Counted from the stretch's first letter, positions 1 through 9,469 are shown. The stretch: 64,000 nucleotides of DNA from Methylobacterium frigidaeris (GCF_022179185.1 NZ_BPQJ01000002.1:186001-250000), one strand, 5' to 3'. Numbers and translations: made by a program. Notes: generated from the letters alone by a model not told the origin.

Positions 1-1027
1 GGTCGGGGAACTGCGCCGGGTCGCGGTTGGCGGCGCCGATGCAGAGCGTGATCTGGGTGCCGGCCGGGAAGTCGCGCCCGCCCATCGCGAAGCCCGTGGT
101 GGCGACGCGGTTGCCGAGCTGGTTCGAGCTCTCGAAGCGCAGGACTTCCTCCACGCCTCTCCGCATCAGGTCCGGTTCGGCGAGGAGCCGCGCCCGCGCC
201 TCCCTCCGCTCATCGAGGAGGTGCAGCCCGTTGCCGATCAGGTTGGTGGTAGTCTCGTGCCCGGCATTGAGGATGAAGATGCAGTTCTGCAGCAACTCCT
301 CCGGCGAGAGCCGCTCGCCGCCGACCTCGCCCTGGATCAGGCGGGTGAGGATGTCCTTGTCCGGGTCGCCCGGGTGCCGGCGACGGTCCTCGACGAGACG
401 GTCGAGATAGGCCAGGAACTCGGTCACCGCCCGGTTGCCGGCGGCCTCGACCTCGGCGGAGAGCACCGGCTCGAGGGCGCCGAGGATCGCCAGCGACCAG
501 TCCCGCAACGGCCCGCGCTCCGCCCGCGGCACGCCGAGCAGGTTGCCGATCACCTCGACGGGGATCGCGGCGGCGAAGTCCTCGATCAGGTCGATCCGTC
601 CGCGCGCCTCGGCCGCGTCGAGCAGGCCATCCACCAGCGCGACGATGCCGGCCTCCATCGCGGCGACCGCCCGGGGGTTGAGCGCGCCGGCGATGATGCG
701 CCGGACCCGCGTGTGGCGCGGCGGGTCGTTGAAGACCAGGCTCGTGGTGTGGTGGCGGTAGAGCGGGGAGGCTCCCTCGTCCTCGAGCCGGAACTTGGCC
801 CCGAACTCGACGGTCTTGTCCGAGCTGAAGGTCGCGGCGTCCTTGTAGACCCGCTCCAGGTCGGCGTAGCGCGAGAGCAGGATCCGCGCCTCGCCCGAAG
901 GACCCCGGCCCATCGCGTGGACCGGGGCATGCTCGCGGAGCGCTGCGTAGACGGGATACGGGTTCTCGATGAACCCGTCCGGCAGGCGCCGCAGGTCGAA
1001 CCCCTCGGCGAGGGCGGAGTCGCTCAT
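1..1027 (-). CDS. Cytochrome P450, partial (C-terminus outside window)
   Basis: Heme-thiolate monooxygenase of the soluble bacterial CYP type. The first ~342 residues are present, starting MSDSALAEGF with no membrane anchor. The I-helix oxygen-activation motif AGHETTTN is clear, and the K-helix ExxR glutamate/arginine pair follows in EEVLRF. The cysteine heme-ligand loop lies beyond base 1 and cannot be checked. The start ATG is only 5 bases after the stop of the upstream binding-protein gene, so the two are probably co-transcribed. Pairing of a P450 with a branched-chain-amino-acid-type binding protein suggests uptake and oxidation of one substrate, but which one is not visible. No ferredoxin or ferredoxin reductase is seen nearby. 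Confidence 0.93.
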   Translation of the reverse strand, partial: MSDSALAEGFDLRRLPDGFIENPYPVYAALREHAPVHAMGRGPSGEARILLSRYADLERVYKDAATFSSDKTVEFGAKFRLEDEGASPLYRHHTTSLVFNDPPRHTRVRRIIAGALNPRAVAAMEAGIVALVDGLLDAAEARGRIDLIEDFAAAIPVEVIGNLLGVPRAERGPLRDWSLAILGALEPVLSAEVEAAGNRAVTEFLAYLDRLVEDRRRHPGDPDKDILTRLIQGEVGGERLSPEELLQNCIFILNAGHETTTNLIGNGLHLLDERREARARLLAEPDLMRRGVEEVLRFESSNQLGNRVATTGFAMGGRDFPAGTQITLCIGAANRDPAQFPD

Positions 1028-1032
1028 CTGGC

Positions 1033-2256
1033 TCACCCGCGCCCGTTGGGGGCGCAGGCCGGGTTCATCGGCAGGAACGCCTCGGCTTGCGGGATGGTGC
1101 GCAGCACCTCGTAGAGGTCCCACGGGCCCTTGCTCGCGGACGGCTCCTTCGCCCGGTAGAGCACGGGGTCGTAGAGGAGGCGCCCATCGGCCCTCAAGGT
1201 GGCGGGGTGGTCGAAGAACGCCACCGGCAGGCTCCGCATGGCGGCGTTCGCCGCGACCGCCTCGTCGGTACCGGCCTTGTCGATCCCCTTCAGGTAGTGG
1301 GTGACGGCGGTATAGATCAGCGCCTGGTTCTTCGTCGGCATCGCGCCGGTGCGCTCCTGGAAGCGCTTGGCGAAGGTGCGGGCGGCGTCGTTCTGGTCCC
1401 AGTAGAAGGCTTCCGAGAAGGTCAGGCCGTGCGCCACCGGCAGGCCGAGGCCCTTGATGTCGGTGACGTAGACGAGGAAGCCCGTCAGCGTCTGGCGCCC
1501 GCTCGTCAGGCCGAACTCGTCGGCCTGCTTGACCGCCTTGGTGAAATCGTCGCCGACGCTCGCGAAGCCGACCACGTCCGCCCCGGAACTCTGGGCCTGG
1601 AGCAGGAAGGACGAGTAGTCGGCGGTGTTGATCGGGTGGCGCGAGGTGCCCACCACCTTGCCGCCCAGCGATTCGACGACCGTGGTCGCCTCCTTCTGCA
1701 GCGCGTGGCCGAAGGCGTGGTCGACGGTGATGAAGTACCAGGTCTTGCCGCCGCGCTCGAACACCGCCCGCGCCGTGCCGGCGGTGAGCGCGTGGGTGTC
1801 GTCGGTCCAGTGCGAGCTGACGGGCGAGCAGGTCTTGGCGGTGAGGTCGGAGGTCGCCGCCGCGGTGATCATCACCGTGCGGTTCTTCTCCTTGGCGACC
1901 GCCTGGACGGCGAGCGCGATCGCCGTCACCGGCAGGTCGACGATGGCGTCGACCCTGTCGACGTCGTACCAGCGCCGGGCGATGCTGGAGGCCACGTCCG
2001 GCTTGTTCTGGTGGTCGGCCGAGACGATCTCGACCGGCTTGCCCCGCACCGTCCCGCCGAAATCCTTCGCCGCCATCTCGGCCGCCGCCACCGAGCCGCG
2101 CCCGCCGCTATCGGCATAGGGCCCCGAGAGGTCGGTGAGGACGCCGATCCGCACCACGTCGTCGGAGATCTGCGCCGCGGCCGGTCCGGCAAGGAGACCG
2201 GCGAAAGCCGCGAGGGTCAGGGCGGCCCCGCACAGGCGGGTGGCGAATCGGTTCAT
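1033..2256 (-). CDS. ABC transporter substrate-binding protein, LivK/Peripla_BP_6 type
   Basis: Periplasmic binding protein of the branched-chain amino acid/amide/urea class, 407 residues. The start at MNRFATRLCG is chosen because it gives a Sec signal peptide (hydrophobic core LTLAAFAGLLAG, cleavage after PAAAQ) and has a GGGAGGAG ribosome-binding site 7-8 bases upstream; the frame is open further upstream but without a signal sequence. The mature protein begins with the family signature VVRIGVLTDLSGPYAD and contains the YFITVDHAFGHALQ segment typical of the family. No permease or ATPase genes are adjacent, so it is an orphan component or a sensor/adaptor for the P450 directly downstream. 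Ligand unknown. Confidence 0.92.
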   Translation of the reverse strand: MNRFATRLCGAALTLAAFAGLLAGPAAAQISDDVVRIGVLTDLSGPYADSGGRGSVAAAEMAAKDFGGTVRGKPVEIVSADHQNKPDVASSIARRWYDVDRVDAIVDLPVTAIALAVQAVAKEKNRTVMITAAATSDLTAKTCSPVSSHWTDDTHALTAGTARAVFERGGKTWYFITVDHAFGHALQKEATTVVESLGGKVVGTSRHPINTADYSSFLLQAQSSGADVVGFASVGDDFTKAVKQADEFGLTSGRQTLTGFLVYVTDIKGLGLPVAHGLTFSEAFYWDQNDAARTFAKRFQERTGAMPTKNQALIYTAVTHYLKGIDKAGTDEAVAANAAMRSLPVAFFDHPATLRADGRLLYDPVLYRAKEPSASKGPWDLYEVLRTIPQAEAFLPMNPACAPNGRG

Positions 2257-2585
2257 CGGTCGGCTCCTCCCGGCGCCCGCGTCGTCCGCGCCTGGTCGCC
2301 GTGTCATCACGCCTGCCTTCACAGCCGATCCGCGCCGGCCTGGCAAGGGATTCCGTCGAGAGATTTCGCCGAGAGCGTCGTCCTCGCCAAATCGTCGGCG
2401 TCGGCCGCACCGCCCTGCGGGAGAACCGGACGAGAGGACGGCGCCGATCTGTTGTGGGATATCGAGTTGTGGGATCTTGGGCGGGGACGGAAGGCAAGTT
2501 ACGATGGCGGTTGCCGCAAGGTCCAGCCGCGCCGGTTGTTAGAAGCTGTCCCGGCACTTCATCGAGAGCCATCGAGGTCGCCCGT
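2257..2585. other. Divergent promoter region between binding protein and GGDEF-EAL gene
   Basis: About 330 bases without a gene. The notable structure is the 10-base direct repeat GTTGTGGGAT described separately. No clear sigma-70 promoter or hairpin could be assigned by eye. Confidence 0.6.
2451..2475. repeat. Direct repeat GTTGTGGGAT, 15-base period
   Basis: Two perfect copies of GTTGTGGGAT (2451-2460 and 2466-2475) separated by 5 bases, about 110 bases upstream of the GGDEF-EAL start. This could be tandem half-sites for a regulator, or one of the many 12-15-bp tandem duplications in this window. Confidence 0.6.
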
Positions 2586-4991
2586 ATGCTGAAGCCCAAG
2601 CCGAGCCTCGGCCTTCTCGCCGACCTGCTCGACGGCCTCGACATCGGCCTGTGCGTCTTCGACGCCGAGGACCGGACGCTCGCCTGGAACCAGGCCTTCC
2701 TGTACTTCTTCCCCGAGCATGACGGTTTCGTCCATGTCGGCGAGCATTACCGCGAGAACCTGCTGAGGTTCTATCGCACCCGCCTGACCTCCGACGAGCT
2801 CCACTACGTCGAGGAATACGTCGCGAGCGGGATCGCCCGCCACCAGGCCCAGACCCGACCGTTCGAGTTCGAGCATCGCGGCACCTGGCTGCAGGTCTCG
2901 GCCCAGACCATCCCGGGCCTCGGCCGCCTGCGGCTGTGGCGGCAGATCACCCGGGAGGTCGAGTCCTCCCCCCGCCCCAGCGCCGCGGATCTCCGCATCG
3001 GCGCGCCGGACGGCATCGCGGCGGCGAATGCCGACGGGCGCATCGTCTCGGCCAACTGGCAGTTCGGCCAGCTCTACGGGCTGCCCCCGGGCGAGGCCGT
3101 GGGCCTGACACTCGAATCCGTGGTGGCTCAGGCCTGGCAGAACGCCGACAGCGACGCGCCGGCCCAGCTCCTGGCGCACTTGCGCGAATCCCAGCGTTTC
3201 GCGGGGGCGCCGTTCGAGGTGCCGCTGCCGGGCGAGCGCTGGATCCGGGTGATCGAACGGGTGCGCGAGGGCGGGGAGCGCACCGGCTTCCACTTCGACA
3301 TCAGCGCGCTCAAGCGCGAGCAGGTGGCGCTCAGGGCCGAAGGGGCCGAGGCCCGCCGGAGCGCGAGTCATTTCCGCGGCATCATCGAGCACGCGCCCGC
3401 CGGGATGCTGGTGGTCGATGCCGAAGGCCGGCTGGTCGAGGCGAACCGCGCCTTCCGGTCCGCCCTCGGGGACGGGGCGGACCCCGTCGGGCGGCCGCTC
3501 GCCACCCTCGTCCTGCCGGAGGATGCCGACGTGCTGGCGGAGATGGTGGCGGAGGTAAGGACCCTGGCGGCCGAGGGTCGCGGGCCGGCGGTGCGCGAGA
3601 TGCGCTTCCCCCGCCGGGATGGCAGCCCGATGTGGGCCCGGGTCTCGGCGGTGCGCCTGCACCTGCCGCCGAACCCGGCCGCAACGCTGCTCCAAGTCGA
3701 GGACATCACCGCCCGGCGGGAGGCCGAGCGGCGCATCGCCCACATGGCGCGCCACGACGCGCTCACCGACCTGCCGAACCGCACCCACTTCCGCGAGCGC
3801 CTCGACTTGCTGCTCAGGCAGGGCGCCGGCGCGATCCTGTGGCTCGACCTCGACCGGTTCAAGGTCGTCAACGACACGCTCGGCCACGCCGCCGGCGACA
3901 CGCTCCTGTGCGAGGTCGCCCGGCGCCTGCGGGCCGCCCTGCGGTCCGGCGACACGATCGCCCGGCTCGGCGGCGACGAGTTCGCGGTGCTCCTCGACGA
4001 CGGCGACCCGCTGGCGGCGTCGCAGGCGGCCGCCCGGCTGATCGCGGCGATGCAGGCGCCGGTCACCGTCGCCGGCCGGTCGATGCATGTCGGGGTCAGC
4101 ATCGGCGTCGTGCTCGTCCCCTGCCACGGCGGCGACGCCGACACCCTGATGGCCCGGGCCGACCGGGCGCTCTACGGCGCCAAGGCCGCCGGCCGCAGCA
4201 CCTTCCGGCTCTACGACCCGGGCATGGACGAGGCGGTCGCCGAGCAGCACGGCCTCGAGCTCGACCTGCGCCTCGGCCTGGAGCGCGGCGAGTTCGAGCT
4301 GCATTACCAGCCGATCGTCACGGCGGCCGAGCGGCGGGTCGTCTGCCGCGAGGCGCTGGTGCGCTGGCGCCACCCGACCCGCGGCCTGGTGGCGCCGGCC
4401 GCCTTCATCCCCCTCGCCGAGGCGACCGGCCTGATCGACCGCCTCGGCACCTGGATCCTGCGCCGGGCCTGCTGCGACGCGGCCGGCTGGGCCGACGGCA
4501 CCCGGGTCGCGGTCAACGTCTCGGCCGCGCAGGTGCGGCACGGGCTCCTGATCGCCGCCGTCCAGTCCGCCCTGCGCGAATCCGGCCTCGCGGCGGACCG
4601 GCTCGAGATCGAGATCACCGAGAGCCTGCTGATCGACAGCGAGGCCGCCGACCTGCTCCTGGCACTCCGCCGCCACGGGGTGCGCATCGCGCTCGACGAT
4701 TTCGGCACCGGCTACTCGTCCCTGAGCTACCTGCGCCGCTTCCCCTTCGACGCGATCAAGATCGACCGCTCCTTCATCGCCGACATCGCCGATCCCGACA
4801 CGGCCGCGATCGTGCGCGCGGTGGTCGGCATCGCGGCCCAGCTCGGCGCGACGATCACCGCCGAGGGCATCGAGACCGAGGCTCAGCTCGCGGCGGTGCG
4901 GCAGGAGGGGTGCACGGAGGCGCAGGGCTACCTGTTCGGCCGGCCGGTGCCGCTGGAGGACGGGCTGACACCGGCCCAAGACGCGGTCTGA
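2586..4991 (+). CDS. PAS-PAS-PAS-GGDEF-EAL cyclic-di-GMP synthase/phosphodiesterase
   Basis: Predicted cytosolic bifunctional c-di-GMP enzyme, 801 residues from MLKPKPSLGL. Two PAS_7-like sensor segments (about residues 15-130 and 135-245) and a third PAS domain (about 265-380, IIEHAPAGMLVVD) precede the GGDEF domain. The active site RLGGDEF (about residue 459) is intact, with a product-inhibition I-site RSGD five residues before GGDEF. The EAL domain has an intact EALVRW (about 589) and loop-6 segment DDFGTGYSS, so both activities are plausible. No membrane segments, hence an intracellular cue such as a bound small molecule is likely. The upstream in-frame ATG at 2301 is rejected because the added residues have no domain and overlap the neighbour's promoter. 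A perfect 12-base duplication spans the stop codon. Confidence 0.95.
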   Translation: MLKPKPSLGLLADLLDGLDIGLCVFDAEDRTLAWNQAFLYFFPEHDGFVHVGEHYRENLLRFYRTRLTSDELHYVEEYVASGIARHQAQTRPFEFEHRGTWLQVSAQTIPGLGRLRLWRQITREVESSPRPSAADLRIGAPDGIAAANADGRIVSANWQFGQLYGLPPGEAVGLTLESVVAQAWQNADSDAPAQLLAHLRESQRFAGAPFEVPLPGERWIRVIERVREGGERTGFHFDISALKREQVALRAEGAEARRSASHFRGIIEHAPAGMLVVDAEGRLVEANRAFRSALGDGADPVGRPLATLVLPEDADVLAEMVAEVRTLAAEGRGPAVREMRFPRRDGSPMWARVSAVRLHLPPNPAATLLQVEDITARREAERRIAHMARHDALTDLPNRTHFRERLDLLLRQGAGAILWLDLDRFKVVNDTLGHAAGDTLLCEVARRLRAALRSGDTIARLGGDEFAVLLDDGDPLAASQAAARLIAAMQAPVTVAGRSMHVGVSIGVVLVPCHGGDADTLMARADRALYGAKAAGRSTFRLYDPGMDEAVAEQHGLELDLRLGLERGEFELHYQPIVTAAERRVVCREALVRWRHPTRGLVAPAAFIPLAEATGLIDRLGTWILRRACCDAAGWADGTRVAVNVSAAQVRHGLLIAAVQSALRESGLAADRLEIEITESLLIDSEAADLLLALRRHGVRIALDDFGTGYSSLSYLRRFPFDAIKIDRSFIADIADPDTAAIVRAVVGIAAQLGATITAEGIETEAQLAAVRQEGCTEAQGYLFGRPVPLEDGLTPAQDAV

Positions 4992-5003
4992 GACGCGGTC
5001 TGA
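4980..5003. repeat. 12-bp tandem duplication containing a stop codon
   Basis: GACGCGGTCTGA occurs twice back to back; the first copy holds the last codons and TGA of the GGDEF-EAL gene, the second is downstream and non-coding. A recent slippage duplication is the simplest explanation. Confidence 0.85.
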
Positions 5004-5026
5004 TCACGCCCGCCGCGGCCGGCACC

Positions 5027-6376
5027 TCACCCCGCCTCGCCCCGAAACACCTCCTCCATCTCCCGCCGGAAGCGGATCGCCGGGTCGTCGGCCGAGAACG
5101 AGACGTCGTCCCACGAAACCGGCCGGCCGGCGGCGACCGGGCGGGTGAGGGTGAGGCCGTGGGCGAGGCCGATCGGCAGGCCGCCGGCCCGGAGCGAATC
5201 CCGCGCCGGCATCAGCCGGCCGTAGACGGTGTAGCCCCCCTCCCCGTCCAGACGCTCGCCGGCCTTCAGGTCGCGCTTGGCCGTCGCCACCACGTCGCCG
5301 GAGAAGCCCCGCGTGGTCCCCGTCGCCTCGCCTCGGACCGCGATGCTGGCGACGGAGAGCCCGAGCTCGAGCCCGATCAGGTGATAGGGCTTGTACATCG
5401 CGCTGTACCGCCCGCTCGGATCGGTCTTCAGGCCGTACTCCGAAAAGCACTTGCGGACGTAGTCGGAAGGCGCCTCGAAGGTGGCGTAGACGCCCCAGCG
5501 CAGGTCGCGAAAGACCGGGCGGCCGTCGCGCTCCAGGGACGACACCACCTCGACGGTGCCGTCCGCCGGCAGGACGCCGCCGGCGGCCGCCGGCCGCAGC
5601 AGGGTCGGCAGGTCGTCGACGCCGCAAGCCGGGAAGGCGAGGCCGGCGGGCGGGGGGGTCAGATCGCAGGCATTGGCCACCGCCGCCATCTCCAGCGCCG
5701 ACTTGGTGCCGTCGAGGAAGGAGTTGAACATCTGCGGGTTGAAGTCGCCGCCGGCGACCTGCTCCTCTGTGAAGCCGTAATGGCCCCAGACCGTGTCGGG
5801 GGTCGAGGCGTGGTAGACCGGCAGGTACTTCGTGCCCTTGCCGGCGCAGACCACCCGGAAGCCCGCCGTGCGGGCCCAGTCGACGATCTCGGCGATCAGC
5901 GCCGGCTGGTCGCCGTAGGCGAAGGAGTAGACGATGCCGGCCTCGGCCGCCCGGCGTGCGATGAGGGGACCGGCGAGCGCGTCGGCCTCGACATTGACCA
6001 TCACGATGTGGCGGCGGTGCCGGCAGCAGGCGAGGGCGTGGCGGATGCCGGCGCCCGGATGGCCGGTCGCCTCGACGATCACCTCGATCCCGTCCGAGGC
6101 GATCAGGCCCTCGGCATCGTCGGTGAGGACGGTCGTGCCCTGGCGCATCGCCTCGGCGACGCTCCTCGCCTCGTACTGCTCCGCCGGCCAGCCGACCCGG
6201 GCCAGCGCGGCGCGCGCCCGCTGCGGATCGAGATCGGCGATGCCGACGACGTGCAGCCCCGGCGCGCGCGGCGCCTGCGAGAGGAACATCGAGCCGAACT
6301 TGCCGGCCCCGATCACCCCGATCCGCACCGGATTGCCGGCTTCCGCCCGCGCGGCGAGCTTGTGGTACAGGCTCAT
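5027..6376 (-). CDS. NAD(P)-binding homoserine-dehydrogenase-like oxidoreductase with C-terminal SAF domain
   Basis: 449 residues from MSLYHKLAAR, with a strong GGGAGGGG ribosome-binding site just upstream that decides this start over a longer open frame. The N-terminal Rossmann fold carries GVIGAGKFGSMF, followed by ADLDPQRA. The C-terminal part (about 360-430) resembles an SAF domain as in sialic acid synthase/altronate dehydratase/FlgA. This matches the group annotated as predicted homoserine dehydrogenase with SAF domain, often found in sugar or polyol catabolism; substrate not determinable here. It lies divergent to two VOC genes and convergent to the GGDEF-EAL gene. Confidence 0.85.
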   Translation of the reverse strand: MSLYHKLAARAEAGNPVRIGVIGAGKFGSMFLSQAPRAPGLHVVGIADLDPQRARAALARVGWPAEQYEARSVAEAMRQGTTVLTDDAEGLIASDGIEVIVEATGHPGAGIRHALACCRHRRHIVMVNVEADALAGPLIARRAAEAGIVYSFAYGDQPALIAEIVDWARTAGFRVVCAGKGTKYLPVYHASTPDTVWGHYGFTEEQVAGGDFNPQMFNSFLDGTKSALEMAAVANACDLTPPPAGLAFPACGVDDLPTLLRPAAAGGVLPADGTVEVVSSLERDGRPVFRDLRWGVYATFEAPSDYVRKCFSEYGLKTDPSGRYSAMYKPYHLIGLELGLSVASIAVRGEATGTTRGFSGDVVATAKRDLKAGERLDGEGGYTVYGRLMPARDSLRAGGLPIGLAHGLTLTRPVAAGRPVSWDDVSFSADDPAIRFRREMEEVFRGEAG

Positions 6377-6506
6377 GTCCCCTCCCGGGGCGGCGCGGCC
6401 GCCCTGTCGATCTGTCGGCGCTCGGAGGGCGCCGTTGCGTGAACCGTCACGGATCGGCAGCATAAGGTCAACTGGGCCGGAAGCGGGCGGGGGATCGGAG
6501 ACGGGC

Positions 6507-6953
6507 ATGACGATCACGCTGACGCGCGCGAAGCTGGTTCCGGAACTCGTGGTCGCCGACCTCGGGCTGAGCCTGCGGTTCTGGATCGGCCTGATCGGCT
6601 TCCGGATCGCCTACGACCGGCCGGAGAACGGCTTCGCCTATCTCGACCTCGGCGGGGCGCAGGTGATGCTGGACCAGTACAACCCCTCCGCCCGTCACTG
6701 GCTGACCGGACCGATGGAGCGGCCGTTCGGTCGCGGCATCAATTTCCAGATCGAGGTCGCGGCGGTGGAGCCGGCCCTGGCGCGGCTGGAGGCAGCCGGG
6801 TGGCCGCTGTTCATGGCGGTCGAGGATGCGTGGTATCGAGCCGGCGACGTCGAGGTCGGGCAGCGCCAGTTCCTGGTGCAGGATCCGGACGGCTACCTGC
6901 TGCGCCTCGGGGCGAAACTGGGCGAGCGGGCAGTGGTCGGGAAGGGATCATGA
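6507..6953 (+). CDS. VOC family protein, bleomycin-resistance-like
   Basis: 148 residues from MTITLTRAKL. Opens with PELVVADLGLSLRFW and contains DLGGAQVMLDQ and QDPDGYLLRLG, the paired beta-alpha-beta-beta-beta pattern of vicinal-oxygen-chelate proteins of the bleomycin-binding branch. Probably a drug- or metabolite-binding protein rather than a metal enzyme, since the usual metal ligands are not all evident. Its stop overlaps the next ATG (ATGA), so it is translationally coupled to a second VOC protein. Confidence 0.85.
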   Translation: MTITLTRAKLVPELVVADLGLSLRFWIGLIGFRIAYDRPENGFAYLDLGGAQVMLDQYNPSARHWLTGPMERPFGRGINFQIEVAAVEPALARLEAAGWPLFMAVEDAWYRAGDVEVGQRQFLVQDPDGYLLRLGAKLGERAVVGKGS

Positions 6954-7342
6954 CTCCGGTCCGCATCCGCGCCATTGACCACTTCGTGCTGGTCGTTCTC
7001 GACATCGACGCGACGGTGGCGTTCTACCGACGCACCCTCGGCCTTGAGGCGCGCGAGATCGCGCCCAAGCGCTGGGCGTTGCATTTCGGGTCCCAGAAGA
7101 TCAACCTCCAGCAGCTGCATGCGAGCGTCGATCCGCAGACCCGCCGCCCGAGCCGCGGCTCCGGGGATTTCTGCCTGCTGACCGATACGCCGCTCGTTGA
7201 GGTCGTCGCCCACCTGACGCGGGAGGGCGTCGCGATCGTTGAAGGGCCGATCGAGCGCACGGGCGCGACCGGCCGGATCCTGTCGGTCTACTTCTACGAT
7301 CCCGACGAGAACCTGGTCGAGGTGAGCAATCTCATCGGCTGA
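6950..7342 (+). CDS. VOC family protein (glyoxalase-like, virulence-protein subgroup)
   Basis: 130 residues. The start RAIDHFVLVVLDI has a His in the first strand, and FYDPDENLVEVSN gives the C-terminal Glu, both positions used for metal binding in glyoxalase I/dioxygenase-type VOC proteins. Starts inside the stop of the upstream VOC gene (ATGA overlap), so it is the second gene of a two-gene operon. Substrate unknown. Confidence 0.87.
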   Translation: MTPVRIRAIDHFVLVVLDIDATVAFYRRTLGLEAREIAPKRWALHFGSQKINLQQLHASVDPQTRRPSRGSGDFCLLTDTPLVEVVAHLTREGVAIVEGPIERTGATGRILSVYFYDPDENLVEVSNLIG

Positions 7343-7363
7343 GGGAAGGCGCGCTGGCGGTCG

Positions 7364-9313
7364 TCAGATCTCGATCTCCGTTCCCACCTCCATCACCTGC
7401 CGGGTCGGCACGCAGAAGAAGGCGCCGGTGCGCTCGCCGTTGCGCATCATGAAGGCGAACAGGGTCTCGCGCCACGCCGCCATGCCCTGATGATTGCGCT
7501 TCGGGATGATCGTCTCGTGGCCGACGAAGACCGTCACGTCCTCGACGAAGTCGGCCGGCAACCCGCGATGGGCCACCGCGCAAGCGAGCCCCTGCGGGAT
7601 CGAGGCGTCCTCCATGAAGCCGTAGCGGAGCGTCACGCGGTAGAGATCGGGGGCGATGCGGATCACCTCGGCGCGCTCGGCTTCCGGCACCACCGGCATC
7701 TCCTCGTAGAGGGCAGTGACGATGGTGCAGCGGGACGGCAGGGCGTGGCTGCGCTCCAGGAAGCGGGTCATGTGGAGCGGGATGCCCTTGGTGGCCGCCG
7801 ACAGGAAGGCCGCCGCACCGGGCAGGCGGATCGGCGGGTCGTCGCGCAAGGACGCCAGGAACACCGCCTCGTCCTGGCGGGCGCCGACCCGGTAGGCCTC
7901 GATCAGCCGGGTGCCCTGGAGCCAGGTCAGCATCGTCACGGCGACGATCGCGGTGAGCACCAGGGGATACCAGCCGCCCTCGAGCACCTTCACGCTGTTG
8001 GCCGACAGGAACACGAGGTCGATCCCCAGGAACAGCCCGTTGACCAGGAGGACGAGGATCAGGTTGTAGCCCCAGCGCCGGGCGATCAGGCCGGCGAGCA
8101 AGGTGGTGATCGCCATCAGCAGCGAGACCGCGATGCCGTAGGCGCCGGCGAGCGCGTCCGAGGTCTCGAAGATCAGGACGGCGCTCAAGGTGGCGGCGGC
8201 GAGCAGCCAGTTGACGATCGGCACGTAGATCTGGCCGCGCTCGTCGCGGGCGGTGTGGATGATGCGGATGTAGGGCAGGAAGCCGAGCTGGACCGCCTGC
8301 TGGGTCAGCGAGAACACCCCCGAGATGATCGCCTGCGAGGCGATGACGGTGGCGACCGTCGCGAGGCCGATCAGCGGGTAATGCGCCCAGTCGGGGCTGA
8401 GGCGGTAGAACGGGTTCTCGATCGCGTCGGGCTCGGCGAGCAGCACCGCGCCCTGACCGAAATAGTTGATGACCAGAGCCGGCAGCACCAGGCCGAACCA
8501 GGCGAGCCGGATCGGCCGGGCGCCGAAATGGCCGAGATCGGCGTACATCGCCTCGCCGCCGGTCACCGCCAGGAAGGCCGCGCCGAGCATCGCGAAGCTG
8601 ATCTGCCAGCCCGCATGGGTGAGGAAGTCGACCGCCTTCAACGGGTTGAGGGCATTGAGGATCTGCGGCGACTGCAGGATGCCCCCCAAGCCGAGCAGCG
8701 CCAGGACGCAGAACCACACCAGCATCACCGGCCCGAAGATCCGCCCGATGAAGGCCGCGCCCTTGCTCTGGATCAGGAACAGCCCGATCAGGATCACCAG
8801 GGTGATCGGCACCACCGCGCGGGCGAGGCCGGGCGCCTCGACCTTCAGGCCCTCGACGGCGCTGAGCACCGAGATCGCTGGGGTGATCGCCCCGTCGCCG
8901 TAGAGGAGCGCGGCGCCGATCAGCCCGACGATGAGGAGGAGGCCGGCCCAGCTGCGCGGCTCGGCGTGGCGGGCACCGAGCAGCGCCAGCATCGCCACGA
9001 TGCCGCCCTCGCCGTGGTTGTCGGCCCGCAGGATCAGCACCGCATACTTGAGCGAGACGACGATGATGAGCGCCCACAGGATCAGCGACACCGCGCCGAG
9101 CACCGCGGCGGGCTCGGCCTGGCCATGACCGGCCGCCCGCACCGCCTCCTTGAAGGCATAGAGCGGGCTGGTGCCGATATCGCCGTAGACGACCCCGAGG
9201 GCGCCCAGCAGCAGGGCAGGCTTCAGCCGCCGCGCCGGCTCCTGCGCGGATGCCTGCGATGACGTGTCCTCGTCCACCGTCGCGAGCTGACCCACGGGCG
9301 CCTCCGCCGGCAC
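7364..9313 (-). CDS. kup: KUP-family potassium uptake protein
   Basis: 649 residues, the usual length of Kup/TrkD proton-coupled K+ symporters in the inner membrane. The N-terminal signature GVVYGDIGTSPLYAFKEA is intact, followed by about twelve hydrophobic segments and a C-terminal cytoplasmic domain of about 190 residues. Stands alone, convergent with the VOC pair and divergent from the PRISE-like reductase, so it is its own transcription unit. Confidence 0.97.
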   Translation of the reverse strand: MPAEAPVGQLATVDEDTSSQASAQEPARRLKPALLLGALGVVYGDIGTSPLYAFKEAVRAAGHGQAEPAAVLGAVSLILWALIIVVSLKYAVLILRADNHGEGGIVAMLALLGARHAEPRSWAGLLLIVGLIGAALLYGDGAITPAISVLSAVEGLKVEAPGLARAVVPITLVILIGLFLIQSKGAAFIGRIFGPVMLVWFCVLALLGLGGILQSPQILNALNPLKAVDFLTHAGWQISFAMLGAAFLAVTGGEAMYADLGHFGARPIRLAWFGLVLPALVINYFGQGAVLLAEPDAIENPFYRLSPDWAHYPLIGLATVATVIASQAIISGVFSLTQQAVQLGFLPYIRIIHTARDERGQIYVPIVNWLLAAATLSAVLIFETSDALAGAYGIAVSLLMAITTLLAGLIARRWGYNLILVLLVNGLFLGIDLVFLSANSVKVLEGGWYPLVLTAIVAVTMLTWLQGTRLIEAYRVGARQDEAVFLASLRDDPPIRLPGAAAFLSAATKGIPLHMTRFLERSHALPSRCTIVTALYEEMPVVPEAERAEVIRIAPDLYRVTLRYGFMEDASIPQGLACAVAHRGLPADFVEDVTVFVGHETIIPKRNHQGMAAWRETLFAFMMRNGERTGAFFCVPTRQVMEVGTEIEI

Positions 9314-9403
9314 GCCCGGGCGCTCCCGGCCCCGCTGCCGCGTCTAGGAACGCGGATCTCCCCGTCGGGCTCCGCCCGGCTCAGGGCTTAGGACGAAGAA
9401 CCT

Positions 9404-9418
9404 ATGCCGCAACGGCAT
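9404..9418. promoter_or_regulatory. Inverted repeat ATGCCG-CAA-CGGCAT
   Basis: Perfect 6-3-6 palindrome in the divergent region between kup and the reductase gene. Candidate regulator site; no neighbouring regulator gene to pair it with. Confidence 0.35.
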
Positions 9419-9453
9419 GGCTGGCCGCACGGGAACCCGCGCGCGCGCCGGCG

Positions 9454-9469
9454 TTGTCCCGTCGGACAA
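9454..9469. promoter_or_regulatory. Inverted repeat TTGTCC-CGTC-GGACAA, candidate operator
   Basis: Perfect 6-4-6 palindrome ending 23 bases before the reductase start codon, where a repressor would block transcription or translation initiation. TetR/MarR-type operators have this geometry; the regulator is not adjacent. Confidence 0.4.

Noticed and set aside
2936..6442. A 1168-residue open frame on the plus strand over the GGDEF-EAL and oxidoreductase genes
   Set aside because: Arg/Gly/Ala/Pro-rich composition with no domain; it is a high-GC shadow of two well-supported genes.
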